DNA of 64,000 bases from Symsagittifera roscoffensis (GCF_963678635.1 NC_087064.1:23922539-23986538), one strand, 5' to 3'; positions 30,141 to 43,492 are shown, counted from the stretch's first letter. Notes: a model not told the origin generated them from the sequence alone. Numbers and translations are program-made.

Positions 30141-32290
30141 CTAATTAATTTTACTATTTAGACTGAAATATATAATATTCTGAAAACATCGTACAGTAGA
30201 AATTTACAAAAATATCAAACAAAGGGAAGTATAAAAGTGACCAAGAGTGCTCTTATTAAGGCATAGCCTTGAATGTTCCGACTGCCACTATGAAGGTCCA
30301 AGGAATGAAGAATAAAAAATAAACTTAAGAACTGGTAAATATACAAAAAAGAGAGAAAAAATTACTTTAAAATTGATTTAATAAGCGTCTAGCCCTGGAG
30401 TTCACCGATAAGTATCGATTATAATGGAATTTCAGTGACAAAAGTATTGAACAATATGATCGATTATAGATGCCAAATATTAAATATCATTTCATTTTTA
30501 ATGGATTATAATTACTTTCATAATCTAGTTTTTGGTGGATCATAATGGTTTTCAAATCTTTTCCATACCAAAAAAACGTAGTACTTTTTTTCTCTATTTT
30601 TTTCTTTACTTAAGTAGAAGAAAGTTATGCTCGTTTTTCTGCACAAAAACCCCTTATAAATTATTCTTTTCTGCATAAAAATTACCTATTCAGCTTGTTA
30701 CCTATTTCTGCAGAACTAGGACATACTTAAGATAAATTTGTAACTAATTAATAAACAAAATGAAACAAAAAAAAACAAAATCAATTCACAAACTCTGGCA
30801 CAAAGTTTAGAATTCACAAACTTTTTTTCTGGCTGCTTTTTGATTGCCCTTTGGTTCACCTCCCCCACCCCAGTTTACAGTTTACCCCCACTCCCATCCC
30901 TCAAGTTTTTACCATTGAACTGGGCGGGGAGGGGCAGGGGGTGTAAAATTGGCAGGGGGTTAGAAGAGGCGGTGAAATTTACGCTGACTCATAGCCCTCC
31001 GCGCTCATCCATTCTATTCGATAGTCATAGTAAAATAGGACAAATGAAAAACAGTTTTTGGAAAAAAAAACATCAAGAAAATCTTTTAAAAATTGTTAAG
31101 AAAATGAAACACATTCAGTGATAAAAATAGACAAGCTTAAATAAGCTGCAAACTGCCTTTTGACAAGCTTTATCAGTTAAATATTAGACCAAACCGGTTC
31201 GGTTTTCAAACCATTTTTTTCGACACAAAAAAATTATCATATCAGTTTTTCTAGACGCAGAGAATTTTTTTACACGTTTTTTATTGTAATTCGAATCATG
31301 AATAAAAAGGCTTTGATATGATATATCACATGAATCATTCCGATGATTATTTGTGGTACCTAATTTTGCACGCAACTGGTACAAATTTTTTCCGCAACTG
31401 CACTAAACAGGAAATGAGATAATTTGAAAAAAATAATAACTGAAAATTTTTGAGACTCACAACTTAAACTCAATTTAATTGATGAATATCTTTGAAACTC
31501 CAATGAGCGCGTATTATTAGTTCCAAGTAGCTTGCCTCAAACAAATTGTTGCCAAAGTAGTCCTAAGTTCAAACCTATCTTTTAAATGGTTTAATTTACC
31601 TCAGTAACTGCCTGAACCATGTGCATTTATACACTAGTTATATCTATCAAATACATGCAAAACTAACATACAAATGACCTCAAGCTATGTGATATAACTG
31701 ATCGAAGTTTTTATTAAATTAACTTCAATAATTTATAATCGCACCCTGTAATTTTATGACTTTCTTACGAAAGTGGGTATGGTATGTTCTGATTGAAACA
31801 AAATATGAATTTTATTTATATTGAAAGGACAATGTACACTTTTCATTTAATTCTTATTCTTATTTCTTAGCTGAATTAGCAAAGAAACTGAAACGACACT
31901 GCTCGTATCAAACTGAAGCCCTGAATGTTCCGACTGCTTTTTGAGGTTTATGGAGCAGTAATAACATTAAAAAAATCAAAAGTAATAAAATAAAATTAAT
32001 TTTTTTTCTCTAAATTTTGAGATTTTTAGAGAAAATCATTCCCCACACGCCATATAAAGTACAAAAAGGATAGATTTCGCTCCTTGTAACAAATCATTTA
32101 TGACAAATAAGCTTCTTTCAACCAATTTGGAACGATTCCTACGACCGATTAAATCTCCACTTACGCGTTAATAGCGCGAAAAAATTGGCTATCTTTAAAC
32201 CCCCATAACTTCACGAAAAATGGTTTCTCAAGCTTATCATCCCGTGTTTTTAACCCTTTTTCTTAACCCCCTCTCATATAACCCCAAAAT
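30141..32290. other. AT-rich non-coding sequence
   Basis: No gene recognised. 30840-31010 is a G/C-rich low-complexity patch. ATTGATTATAATGG-like short repeats occur around 30410-30550. 30722-31929 is base-for-base the same as 47162-48369 as far as I can read. Confidence 0.5.
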
Positions 32291-33382
32291 TAGATAACCC
32301 CACTACAAAATAACCCTTTTTTACTACCAATTGTTAGAATCAAATTGAAACTTAGGACTTGTATGCCATAATGCTTGTATGCCATGACTTTTTCTGAACG
32401 GCCTGCTCAAAATCCAGCAATTTTTTTTCAGGTCTACTATCAATGGCTAGTACTTTGAGGGCTTCTTAGAAACGGTGCTAGGTTTTTTCTGTTTTATTTG
32501 GCGGTAACGCATATATGCAAGCGGGGGCTATTCCTGAAAGACTAAATCTATCGAGTAAAGTTGATAAAATAATTTCGGGGTGACTTTCAAATTTTTGTCA
32601 GCCAACTAAAAGTTGGATTTTTCAAGCACACGTAGCATTTCAGTGTCGCCGAATAAAATAATCCTCTGATCATTTTGCCCATGTCATTTTGCGATCATTT
32701 TGCCCACTCTTATTAATCTTATAAAGTTTTTGAAAAGATCGGGTATTTCGAAACTTCTGTTTGCTGAGGAGACTGCTGAGACTTCTTCTCGTTGCTTGCG
32801 CGCGCTCGTTGTGCGGTGCAAGCTAAATTGTCTTTGGTTGGTAGGGCTAGTTGAGTGGCACTGTCATCTGGTATGGAATGAAATGCGGTTGCGATTGCGA
32901 TGATTGGGTTTTTACTATCGCTCAGATCCTTGATGTTTTTCAAAACTAGTTGTCTTGTTTTTGCGTGTAAGATAACACTTGTGGCCAGATACCGCTATCA
33001 TTTGTTTGTCTTTCGAAAATAAAATAAAATGGAAAGACGCTTCAAACTTTATATTTGATGGAATGGTATGACAATGGTTAAACAAATAGGCAGTATGAGT
33101 TTTTTTTTTTATAAAACTCACAAACGTTTTTTGTTGCCTTCAATTACCACCATGTAGGTTATCTCTGTTTTAAACGCGTGAATGAGGGATTATTTCTTAA
33201 GCTAATCGAAATGCAATTATTTTTGACCGACAAATAATGAAGTGAATTAAGAATGGCTTCTCTGGCCTGAATTAGTACACCTCATTATAATACTACTATG
33301 AGTGTAAAAAAACTTAATAAAAGAAGTTAATTTGAAACAAATTATTGTCATTAAAGGGGGTTAAATTGTTGTGGGGTTATCT
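32291..33382 (-). mobile_element. Decayed Mutator-like (MULE) DNA transposon, copy A
   Basis: Bounded by inverted repeats: TAGATAACCCCACTACAAAA with following TAACCC (32291-32337) and its inverted counterpart AAGGGGGTTAAATTGTTGTG GGGTTATCTT (33338-33382). Further TAACCCC and GGGGTTA motifs outside suggest that the inverted ends extend to about 32200 and 33460. Inside, on the - strand, is a MULE transposase relic. Confidence 0.65.
32370..33030 (-). pseudogene. MULE transposase with FLYWCH-like domain (copy A)
   Basis: From the N-terminal side: KDKQMIAVSGHKCYLTRKNK (FLYWCH-type zinc-finger start), then FHSIPDDSATQLALPTK and ACTAQRARASNEK (the usual 'H-x-P ... A-x-x-S' segment). The catalytic part follows: RIILFGDTEMLRVLEKSNF, stop, LADKNLKVTPKLFYQLYSI, where ADGTFK is expected (Asp kept; a TAG replaces the usual Trp). 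Then, in another frame, IYALPPNKTEKT and RPEKKLLDFEQAVQ (second Asp region). These are diagnostic of MULE transposases. Multiple stops and shifts; inactive. Confidence 0.8.
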
Positions 33383-36300
33383 TGTTACGAAGTTATAAAG
33401 TAGGGAATGTAAACATAGGTGGTTAATTATCGTGGGGTGAAAAAATTATCACAGATAAAATATCTTTTCAAATTTAAGCTCAGGACAAGAATACCTTTGA
33501 ATGAAATAAAAAACTTCTGTCAAAAATGGCTAGTTTAAAAGTCAACATTTGTCTGAAGAAAAAAACGCAACCCGAGCACACATCTTCCGTTACTTTCGTT
33601 ACGAAAATTGGAGCAATGAATACTTTGGACGCCGTTTACCAGTTGTTAAGTTTTCATTGGTTGCCGGAAAAGAGATTTCACTAATGTTGCTGAATTCCAA
33701 AAAATACGCCTTGCGAGCGGAAAACTACCGGTTTTTGCTACCCTTAATTTTATCCAAACCCCCGCGAAACCGATTAACTACTCGAAGCAAAGTCTTTAAT
33801 CGCTGACGATCTCTTTTTACAGAAGTATTTCTGATTGGCTACATCGAATGCTGACTTTGTTCATTTAAATAGTTTTGAAGTAGTATCTAATGAGGCCGAC
33901 ACGTAGTTTGTTGAACCTCATTTTTAATAATAATTTTCAGGCTAAAGATGCTCTAAATTAAATATTTAATTGTTTTAGAGACTTTATGGGAGTTTTACTA
34001 TTAGACTTTAAAAGAGAAAGCGAAAAGAATCCGTTTTTCCTACCGATCTTTTTGTCCGGCGTTTCTAAGTCTTTTGCAAGTAGAAATACTCGCCTGATAT
34101 GTTTAGGAAATCAAAGGTACAGAAAAGGGGGCCTAATTGTTTTGATTTTTCAGACTTTTTTTCATTTAATCAGAGAGAGGCTGAACCGTTGAGACTTTTT
34201 GATTTTTTAACACTGAATAATTTTCCATCAAAACAAGGGTCTTTAGAACTTAAGTATAAGACAAAACAAAACGCAAAGACATAAAGCAGTTTTTCTATTG
34301 CTAAAGCTAACTTTTTAAAAGAAAAAGTCGGGTTTTTAAAGTCGGGTTAAAGAAAACACAAACCTGCTGCAAAATTGTCGTGTTTTTTTTCCGAATCAGT
34401 TACAAAAATCAATGAGGAGATAGGGAGCGTCTTTGAATGCTTTTTTCTAAAATTCTTCGATCAAATGGAAATTTTGTCTGCGCAAAAGGACAAAAAAGAA
34501 GAATCGATAAGAAATTCTGCCGATAAAACCAAATATCAGACAAATTGTAATAATAGTTATTTTTGGGGATCAAAGTTAATAATTATGCTAGGAAAAAAAC
34601 GTAAGTTTTTGAATTAAATACATCAATGATCTCGAACAAAGTTTTAGCTATTCAGATTTTTCTAGTTTCAAATTCTGCTTATATTTTTACGGTAACTCCT
34701 GATGAGTACTGTGGGCAAGAAAAAAAAACGAATTTTAAAAAACGCTTATTTGAATTGCGACCTCAAGCAAAAACGACAGTTTTATATTATAATGGATTTC
34801 ACTTTCTTTTTTTCTAATTCATCTGAAAATATGAACAAAGTGGTATTTGATGCTTTTAAAATCTTTCGATGATTGATGGTTTGTTTCCTTTCAAGATGAA
34901 AAATCATTTAGTCAGCTGCTAATGGTGTTTAAATATTGAACAGAAATTTGACCCAGAAAAAAAGGTGCTAAGATAAAACTCAATATTTTGTCCAAGACTA
35001 TATGCATATAGCTGCTAGCTATTACAGAGCGGGAAAAAAAAACATATTAGTTTTGATTTTTAAATAAATTGAAATTTTCGCGGTGCGAATAAAAGGATAT
35101 ATGAGGAAGGTTTAAGAACTATTGTGTAGAGAATATTTCATTCCACAAAAAACAACTCTACTGAAACGTCCTGCAAAAACTAGAACTGCAAAAATCTTCC
35201 GCCCAGCCATTGTTCAGTTTCAAAGCTCTTCCCCTCTTTTATTGTTCGCAATTGATGATTGGGGAAAAAGATCTCAACATAGAAAAAAAATCAATTCTGA
35301 TGCATTGAAAACAATGACAGTATTGTCAGGGGCAAAAAATGGGGGGGGGGGGGGTTAAGCCTGCTTACTATTCAAAGGGCCCCACTTTTGATATTTAATA
35401 CAACATTCGAACACTCAAAACTTCTCTGCAGTCCCTTTCAACGCCCAATATCTACTAGTTCTGAAAACTCAATCAATTAGGTATCTCGTATTACCTTATT
35501 TTTGTTTATAAAAATCTCCGTTGATTGAACCTTCTTGGTCAAAAAAACTCAGTGCAACGTTTCTCTTTTTGTTCCGACTTATGAGAAAAACCTGAAATGA
35601 GGATATTGGGGATGTTGTTTGCATCCACTCTACCATATTGATCAAAACAATAGATATATCATCGAAATTCATATAGTAAAACACGAGTAGCACAGAAAAT
35701 CCTGGTCTTGATCTTAAATAAGAAACTAAGATTTTTGTGTCAATTTTTGTACACGATGTGATCAAAGAAAAGACAAGCGCTTACAATTTACTAAAACATC
35801 TAATGTTGTTTGCAGCTATTCTCAGCAAATTAATTTCTGGAGATAAATTCATTTTTTGAAAAAACCATTTTTCAATTACCAAACGTCACTAGCTTGCTTT
35901 ACTCGCTTCAAAACCATTAAAATTGCACGTTACTTTGAAAAAATAAACGAATTTTCACATAACAATTACTCGCTCAAAATTAGATTTGACAAAGAAAAAA
36001 TTCGATACAATTTTCTAGAAAAAAGGAATAAACTTCTTGAAAATTTTGAACTTGCTTCAATAATTTTTCCGACCAACTTTTCTAAACTTATAATGAAAAT
36101 CTTATACTTTGATTTCGTTCCAACCACGACTTAAGTGAACTTAATGGGACATATCATTGAATCCATTCTGGTAATTTTTGCTGCCTAATTTCGAATTTAA
36201 AAAAGTAGAAAATTTCTAGTGAAACTAGAAAAAAAAACAAAAAAAACGTGACGGCAATTTTTCCCCCACTGTCCAAGATCGGATTGATAATGTTAGATTA

Positions 36301-36727
36301 AAATTACCAAATTAGTTTACTCACTAGAATAAGCTTTTTTCAGCGTGGAAAATCAAATTTGATTCAGACATCAAGTCCATCAATCTTTTTAAATTCAATG
36401 AGTTGAGACAAAATTAGTAAACTTGAAAAAAAACATACTGTATACAAAAGGTGTTTTTTTTATGATGATGATGACGGATGACAAAGAAAAATTTCATTTT
36501 TGGCTGCTATTGATGATTTTTGACTTTTTTCGTTAATAAAGTTGGCTACTTAAAAATCATTTATTCATTAACAATTTGCGTAATTAAGCGAATAAAGTCC
36601 TCATTTCTTACAAAAACGGTTGATTTTGAATATTACAATGTTTTCAATTTGAAAGCAAAACATTTTGAAAATGATTCAAACAAGTTTTGATGAAGATTAA
36701 ATTAAGTTTTTTTCGATATTAACAGTT
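33383..36727. other. AT-rich non-coding sequence
   Basis: Several 60-90-codon frames on + (for example 33549-33806, 34375-34617, 35856-36134) show no domain and Lys/Phe/Asn-rich composition typical of AT-rich DNA. A G14 run is at 35341-35354. I see no gene. Confidence 0.5.
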
Positions 36728-39472
36728 CCGTTTGTGTAACTAGAAGGATTTAGAGCCAATTTATAGTACAGAGGCGAAGCTGCGCTTTGTAAGACCTAGT
36801 GAAAAAACCACAAAAACTAATTCTAAGAAAAACGAAATTGAGAAAAGCCTTGAGAATGAAAACTTTCTTTTGCTAATCTACGATCCGGAGATTTTAAGCC
36901 GCACGTCCTCAGATGTGCGAAACAATTCCCTGCAAATTTTCTAACACTAGATACCAAATTAGGTGATTACATCAGAAGTTAACAATTTGCAGAAACTGGA
37001 AATTAAAAACTTAGCACCACCGGTCATAAATTAGAGAGGAAGCAATTCTTTGGGTTCGAGGGAAGTAAAGATAATTCGTGCCTCTCAGCAAACTTGAAAA
37101 CTTGTCGCAAGATATCTAGTCTGATGTTGTTGTCCTCTAGTTGGATTAATAATTTTATACCAAACCTATTTTATGTTAAGGGCATGGTTTTTTAGGTAAG
37201 TTTCCTTGCAAACAATCCATCGTCGCGGTTTACTGCTACCTGTAAAAAAACTGCCAACCAACTGCTTTTTTGCCAGTTTTATCCGACTATTGACTTTCGA
37301 ACAAAACGGATTATTTATGCTCGGTGTGTTTTTTTATTCAGTCAATTTTGACGGATCGAAAGAAAAATTTTCAACAAAAATGTGTTATACCTCATTGAAG
37401 ATATCGACTTCCTAGGTTCACCTCCGATTATTTTTTGTAAATTATGGGGGTTTGAAAATCGCAACTTTGCCATGTTCTGGAGTAAATTATGCGCGCTTTG
37501 AAAAGTTAATTCAAAATGCAGAGAGCTTAACGCAAATTATTTATGCCCGGCGAAACATCTCGCAGAACAAAATCGTTTCAAATTGAACTGAGGCTAGCCA
37601 ATTGGTCGTAATAATTTCGTTCGACTCAAATTTTTACACTTTGATATGTCTAAAACGTATAGGTTTTGATTAATTTCTTTTTCCAAATACTATTTGATAT
37701 GAATTAAGGGACAGACGGATCATTCAGGGCTTTGCCCTGATATACGAGCAGTCATATTTACTATATGAAATTTTTTATTAAATTGTTTCATAGTGCAAAC
37801 CCGCCGAACCAAAATCAATTTTTGGTAATTAGTCTGATCAAGCAATAATTTTTGAAAATTTTCACAGCTATTTCATAATTTAGATCGGTTTGCAAATGTT
37901 TTTCTTAGCAGGTGCATCGGCCAACGTAACCTCATTTTTTCATGTAATTTTATGGCATTAATCGGTTCCTAAAACTTTTGAATTTTTTGAGCAAGCTCAT
38001 TAATCTATGAAACTTTGAAGTATTTCAGATGTTTTTTGCGCGAATTGTTATTGCAGAAGCTTATTCAGCCTGTTTTCAAACGCGTTTATCTTAGAAAAAA
38101 AACTATCTTTCAAACAAAATAATCGGTTCGCAAAAAATTCAAGGTTTTTGGGCAAAGCATTGAGCAGCAAAATTTTGGAATATATAAAAGTATTTATTCA
38201 AGCTGAGCATACTCATCAAAGACTTACACTTTTTCTAATTAGTTATTGAACAAAAAACCTTCGAAAATAATCATGCTAAATTTCAATTCTGAATTCGGTT
38301 AGCAAAAATTCAAGTTTTTAAGCAAAATCAGTCCATCACGAAGTCAAAACTTGAAAAAATTCAAGTCAATTCAGAGCGTGATTTGTTTTACAAAGCAAGA
38401 CCAAGTTTTCAAGCTAGACCAAACTATCAGAAATTTGAAACGTTTTAATTTACTCCAGAACATGATTCGTTTAAAAATAATGAAGTTTTCTAGCAAGCCC
38501 AGTCTATTAAGAAATGAAGCTTTGAAATATTTCATGTGATTTCAGAGTGCGATTGGTTTCGCAAGAAAATTAAATTTTCGAGCAAACCAAGCCCATTTTC
38601 AAATCTTTTAAGATAAATCACAGCTCTACAGGTTAGCAAAAAATTTTATTCAAGCTCATTGATAGATGACATTTTTAAAATTTTCGAACCATTTCACACC
38701 ATTTTTGTGTTCGTGAAAAGCTTAGGTCTCCAGCAAGTTTATCGAGAGATGAAACTTTGAAACTTTTCAATCTACTTCTAAGGATGACACGTTTAGGAAA
38801 AAAGAAAAATTTTCAAGCAAGCCCATCGAGATATTAAATTCTAAAATCTTTCAAAATTTTTCATAGCGGAAATTGGTTAGCAAAAGCAAAATTTTGATGA
38901 TCAGTTTGATCAAGCAGTAAGATATCGAAATACTTCATATATTGCATAGCATGCTTAAGCAAGTTTTTCTAAACAAGCAAGCTCGTCAACCACCAAAACA
39001 ATGAGTTAGTCAAGAAGTTTCTGGCTCCTTCGGTTACTAAAATTGGTTACTAAAATTCATGTTTTTATGAGCAAGCTCATCAAGCAATGAAACTTTATAT
39101 TTCATTTAAGTTTGTAACGCGAATTGGCAAAAAGTTTTCAAGCTCGTTCATTTTAAAAAAGAAAACCGTTGTTTACAAAATTTTAAAATTTTTTAGTGAA
39201 AAAAATCAACTCGAAAAAAAATGTGTTTTCAAGCAAATTATTGAGGAGCTAAAATTTCATAAATTTAATAATTTTTTTAGATTGAGTCTACTTGGGAGGG
39301 TCTTAAATTTTTTCAAGAAAACTAAGGAGTTCAAACACTCAAAAATTTTTGAAAGGTATTTTTCAGAGCTTGAAATGATTTGCAAAACTTTGGAAATCAA
39401 ACGTTTGAGCAAACAAAAAACGTTTGGAAATGTTTAAATTGTTTTTAGAGCCTGAAAAAAATATTAACCGTT
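36728..39472. repeat. Inner 2.7-kb tandem repeat, unit A1
   Basis: Begins CCGTTTGTGTAACTAGAAGG and is followed directly by a second unit beginning with the same sequence at 39473. It lacks a ~326-base segment (39680-40025) present in unit A2. Confidence 0.88.
37800..39160. repeat. Degenerate ~85-bp satellite inside unit A1
   Basis: A loosely conserved motif, GATTGGTTAGCAAAAATTCA then AGTTTTTAAGCAAGCTCATC then GATGAAACTTTGAAATATTT, recurs every 82-90 bases (for example at 38465, 38550, 38633, 38708, 38785, 38871, 38950, 39042). Monomers are much diverged from each other, although whole 2.7-kb units are nearly identical, so the satellite is old and the larger duplications are recent. Confidence 0.7.
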
Positions 39473-41086
39473 CCGTTTGTGTAACTAGAAGGTTTTAGAG
39501 CCAATTTCTAGCACAGAGGCGAAACCAAAAAAACTAGTTCTAAGAAAAACGAAATTAAGAAAAGCCTTGAGAATGAAAACATTCTTTTGCTAATCTACGA
39601 CCCAGAGATTTTAAGCCGCACGTCCTCAGATGTGCGACACAATTCCCTGCAAACTTTCTAACACTAGATACCAATGAAGCAGCTACATATGCCAACAAAT
39701 TGCCATTGCTGTGCAACAAAAGCTGCACCAAATCAAAACAAACGCAAAATTTGCATGTAATAATTTAGAATATACTCAGCTCAAGTCAGCCGCTTTAAAC
39801 AAGAAATTAATAAATAAGAAAACAAAGACCAAAAATAGTTATTCATTTTGAATTTTAAAAAAAATGCGAGGTATATCAAGTTTGAGATTTTCTGAAAAGC
39901 AGTTTTATTAATGAAGCTCGCCATGGTAATTATGTACAAGAATCTAATTCAATTTTGAGGCAAGTTGTCTATAGACTTCCTTGAGATAAAGAACTATTAT
40001 TAGTTTGAGATTTTGAATGGATATATGATCAAATTAGGTGATTACATCAGAAGTTAACATTTTGCAGGAACTGGAAATTAGAAAATTAGCACCACCGGTC
40101 ATAAATTAGAGAGAAAGCAATTCTTTGGGTTCGAGGGAAAAAAAAGATAATTCGTGCATCTCAGCAAACTTGAAAACGTGTCGCAAGATATCTAGTCTGA
40201 TTTTGTTGTCCTCTAGTTGGGTTAATAATTTTATACCAAACCTATATTATGTTAAGGCATGGTTTTCTAGGTAAGTTTCCTTGCAAACAATCCTTCGTCG
40301 CGGTTTACTGCTACCTGTAAAAAAACTGCCAACCAACTGCTTTTTGCCAGTTTTATCCGACTATTGACTTTTGAACAAAACGGATTATTTATGCTCGGTG
40401 TGTTTTTTTAATCAGTCAATTTTGACGGATCGAAAGAAAAATTTTCAACAAAAATTTGTTATACCTCATTGAAGATATCGACTTCCTAGGTTCACCTCCG
40501 ATTATTTTTTGTAAATTATGGGGGTTTGAAAATTGCCAACTTTGTCATGTTCTGGAGTAAATTATGCGCGCTTCAAAAAGTTAATTCAAAATGCTGAGAG
40601 CTTAACGCAAATTATTTTTGCCCGGCGAAACATCTCGCTCAACAAAATCGTTTCAAATTGAACTGAGGCTAGCCAATTGGTCTAATAATTTCGTTCGACT
40701 CAAATTTTTACACTTTGATATTGTCTAAAACGTATAGGTTTTGATTAATTTCTTTTTCCAAATACTATTTGATATGAATTAAGGGACAGACGGATCATTC
40801 GGGGCTTTGCCCTGATATACGAGCAGTCATGTTTACTATATGAAATTTTTTACTAAATTGTTGCATAGTGCAAACCCGCCAAACCAAAAACAATTTTTGG
40901 TAATTAGTCTGATCAAGCAAAGATTTTTGAAAATCTTCACAGCTATTTCATAATTTAGATCGATTTGCAAATGTTTTTCTTAGCAGGTGCATCAGCCAAC
41001 GTAACCTCATTTTTTCATGTAATTTTATGGCATTAATCGGTTACTAAAAATTTTTTGAGCAAGCTCATTAATCTATGAAGATTTGA
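39473..41086. repeat. Inner tandem repeat, unit A2 (truncated)
   Basis: Matches A1 but is cut at 41086 by the start of copy B. It has the additional ~326-base segment (contains AAGCAGCTACATATGCC). Confidence 0.88.
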
Positions 41087-43476
41087 ACGACATAATCAGA
41101 TTATTAGGATCAACCGGAGGAATAGTTTCGCCGACGTATGCCGAAGGTAAGGAATTCCGTTGTCCATATATTATCATTTTTTCGACTTAGTAGTGAGCGC
41201 AGTGGGGCGAAGGTCTCAGCAAGCACGGGCAAAGACTTGTGTAAGCTGTTTATGGAGCCCATAAAAAATTTCAGCTGCGATAACGCTCACTGAGGCTTAG
41301 CATTTCGATCGGTTTGGTTTTTCGCACCAACGGTGTGATGCCCGTCAGTGTAACCTTATGATCGAGGCATTCACAGCTCTTTTGCGCAAATTTACTTTTT
41401 GTCAGTTTTAGCGACAGGTTTTCTTTGTCTAATTTCCGTAGGGGCTTCTCTACGGTCGCTATATGATCAATTTCTGAGCCTTTTGTTTATCATCGATGAA
41501 CGAGTGAGCCTGAGGAAATTCCGACAGATTGCTATCCATTATTCGTTGAAACTCCGCCAGCGTCGTTGTAAGGTCGTAGAACCCGGACTTGAAACGGTGC
41601 GTACCGCTCAATTTTCTTCCGATTAGTGAAAACTTGCGTTGAATGCTCGCATCCGCACTTAAGGGAAATTGCTTATACGCGTACGTCAAATCCATTTGTG
41701 AAAAAAATCTCCACCGGCTTTCCTTCACTGATGGTTTGTCAGACGGTGTCAATTAACTCCTCTTTAATTGACATCTGATATTCGTTTTTATGGACTTGTT
41801 TGTTCAATTCGCTTCCAGTGCTAATTTAACCGACCCGTCCTTTCTGACCGTGATAACGATCGGTGAAACAAAGTAATTATCCGAACATTCGTCCAATTTT
41901 TCAGTAATTTTGTAATCTCCCTATCCATCTTTTCTTCCAAAGGGATTGGGACCCACTGTCCTTTTTGTTACACCGGAGTAAAGCTCTCAAAAAATCTGCC
42001 AGTGCTTTATAGTTGCTAATCTTTCCTACCCTGCAAAGGAGGTTTCTAAGTTGCTTAGTGAAATATTCCTGCCGCGGGCTTAGTTGAATCTCTGGGCCCC
42101 CGGTCGCATCCTGGTCTATCACCATCACCATGCCCTCTGGTTGTTGTTGCACCAATTTTAGTCCTTAATTCTACATTAGGTCCCCTCCAATGATCGATAG
42201 TCTGTTGCGTCCTATCATCTTTATTCTGGCCGCTGTTTTCCATCCATTCGGTTCAAGTTGCACGTTCATCGCTCGATTATCTTAAGCGGGTTATTTCCGT
42301 AGTCGCGGAACTTGTTACTGTCAGATTCTCCTACTTGACATTTTGTGCACCCAGGGTGCTCCTGAAATGCCAAAGATGAAAATTGCGATGGGTGATCCGC
42401 TGTCTATTCATACACGTGTGGTCTTTCCATTAATGTTCAAAAACAATTGCACCCCCGCGACCTTGAGTTCAGTGACATTTTGGATCGAATTGCCATTACC
42501 AAGTAGTCGCCAGAACTATCCGAATCCCAAGAATGTGAATGTGCCGGCACCGCGAGCTGATTTACCCAGCCAACCGAAATTCCGTGTTGTGTTGAGCCGT
42601 CTTGCGGTGTATCGGCATAATCCAGTGGTCCATCGTCCTGTTCTTGAATGAGATTGACTGCTTCTCGTCCCCTTTTACTTGCTTATTTTCCCCAGCAGGT
42701 ACGTTCATAGTGTCCAATTTTCATGCAATAATTGCAAGTAACATTCTTTGCTGGGCACTTGGTCATGTGATCCGGGGTAAATCGTGGTTGGTCACAGTTG
42801 TAACACTTCCTGCTTGTCTGCTTCAGTCCTCCTCCTCTTGCGAACCTGCGCCTGGGGTACGATCCCCTCCACCGGTGACGAGAGTTCCGGTATCCTCCTC
42901 GGATAATTCCAACTGGTTCCTCTTTGATTCGTATACCACCTCCCGATGGTGCCGACAAAGTTCCTCTTCGTTGATCGGCAAAGTTAGTTCTGGGCTTCCC
43001 GATTATTCATACTGACAATGAGAACGTCCCCCAATATCCGGTCTTCCAATGTGCCAAAAATGCACCTCGATGCCAACCAGTTGAGCACCGGGTAAAATTG
43101 CTCGAGCGCCTCGCTAATTGTTGCTTCCTCGACCGTAACTGGAAAGTTTCATAAGTTTCATTCCGCTCCTTCTTAAATTCCGCTTCTAGTGCCTCGTCTA
43201 CTCGGGGATATCGTGTCGCCCGAGCAACAGGTATAGATTTGAAATCAACGTTTTCTCACATGTCAATCGGTTCTTGCCATCCACCTCGTCTGGTAAGGCC
43301 GTTATTTGAGCCGCCTAAGTGATCCATCGAAATAGAAGTTTTAAGGGTTTTTTTTCGTGTTTGGCGACCATCCCCCATTGAAAATGTGTATATCAAAATT
43401 CCCACAGCATAGGCTTCTCACTGCATTTCGATGGCCAGAATGTAGTTATGGCCAATGACTTCTTCCATCACTTGGA

Positions 43477-43492
43477 CCTGCTGACTGCGCCA
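43477..43492 (-). promoter_or_regulatory. Primer-binding site, Gypsy element 2 copy B
   Basis: TGGCGCAGTCAGCAGG, same as 27120-27135. Confidence 0.7.

Larger units (their letters stand above)
24731..41086. repeat. ~16.4-kb tandem duplication, copy A
   Basis: Starts at ACGACATAATCAGATTATTA (24731) and ends where the same sequence begins again at 41087. The offset to copy B is 16356 at the left, 16440 in the middle. It contains the 5' half of Gypsy element 2, the foldback array, a MITE, a MULE and the 2.7-kb repeats. Identity to copy B is very high but uneven. Confidence 0.93.

Noticed and set aside
32225-32335. TAACCCC motifs suggesting an interstitial telomere
   Set aside because: Spacing is irregular, and inverted counterparts lie at 33356-33450 on the other side of the MULE relic, so they are better explained as its inverted ends.
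33549-36134. Six small + strand frames conserved between copies A and B
   Set aside because: The whole region is nearly identical between copies, including non-coding parts, so conservation carries no information. Composition is AT-driven and no domain is seen.
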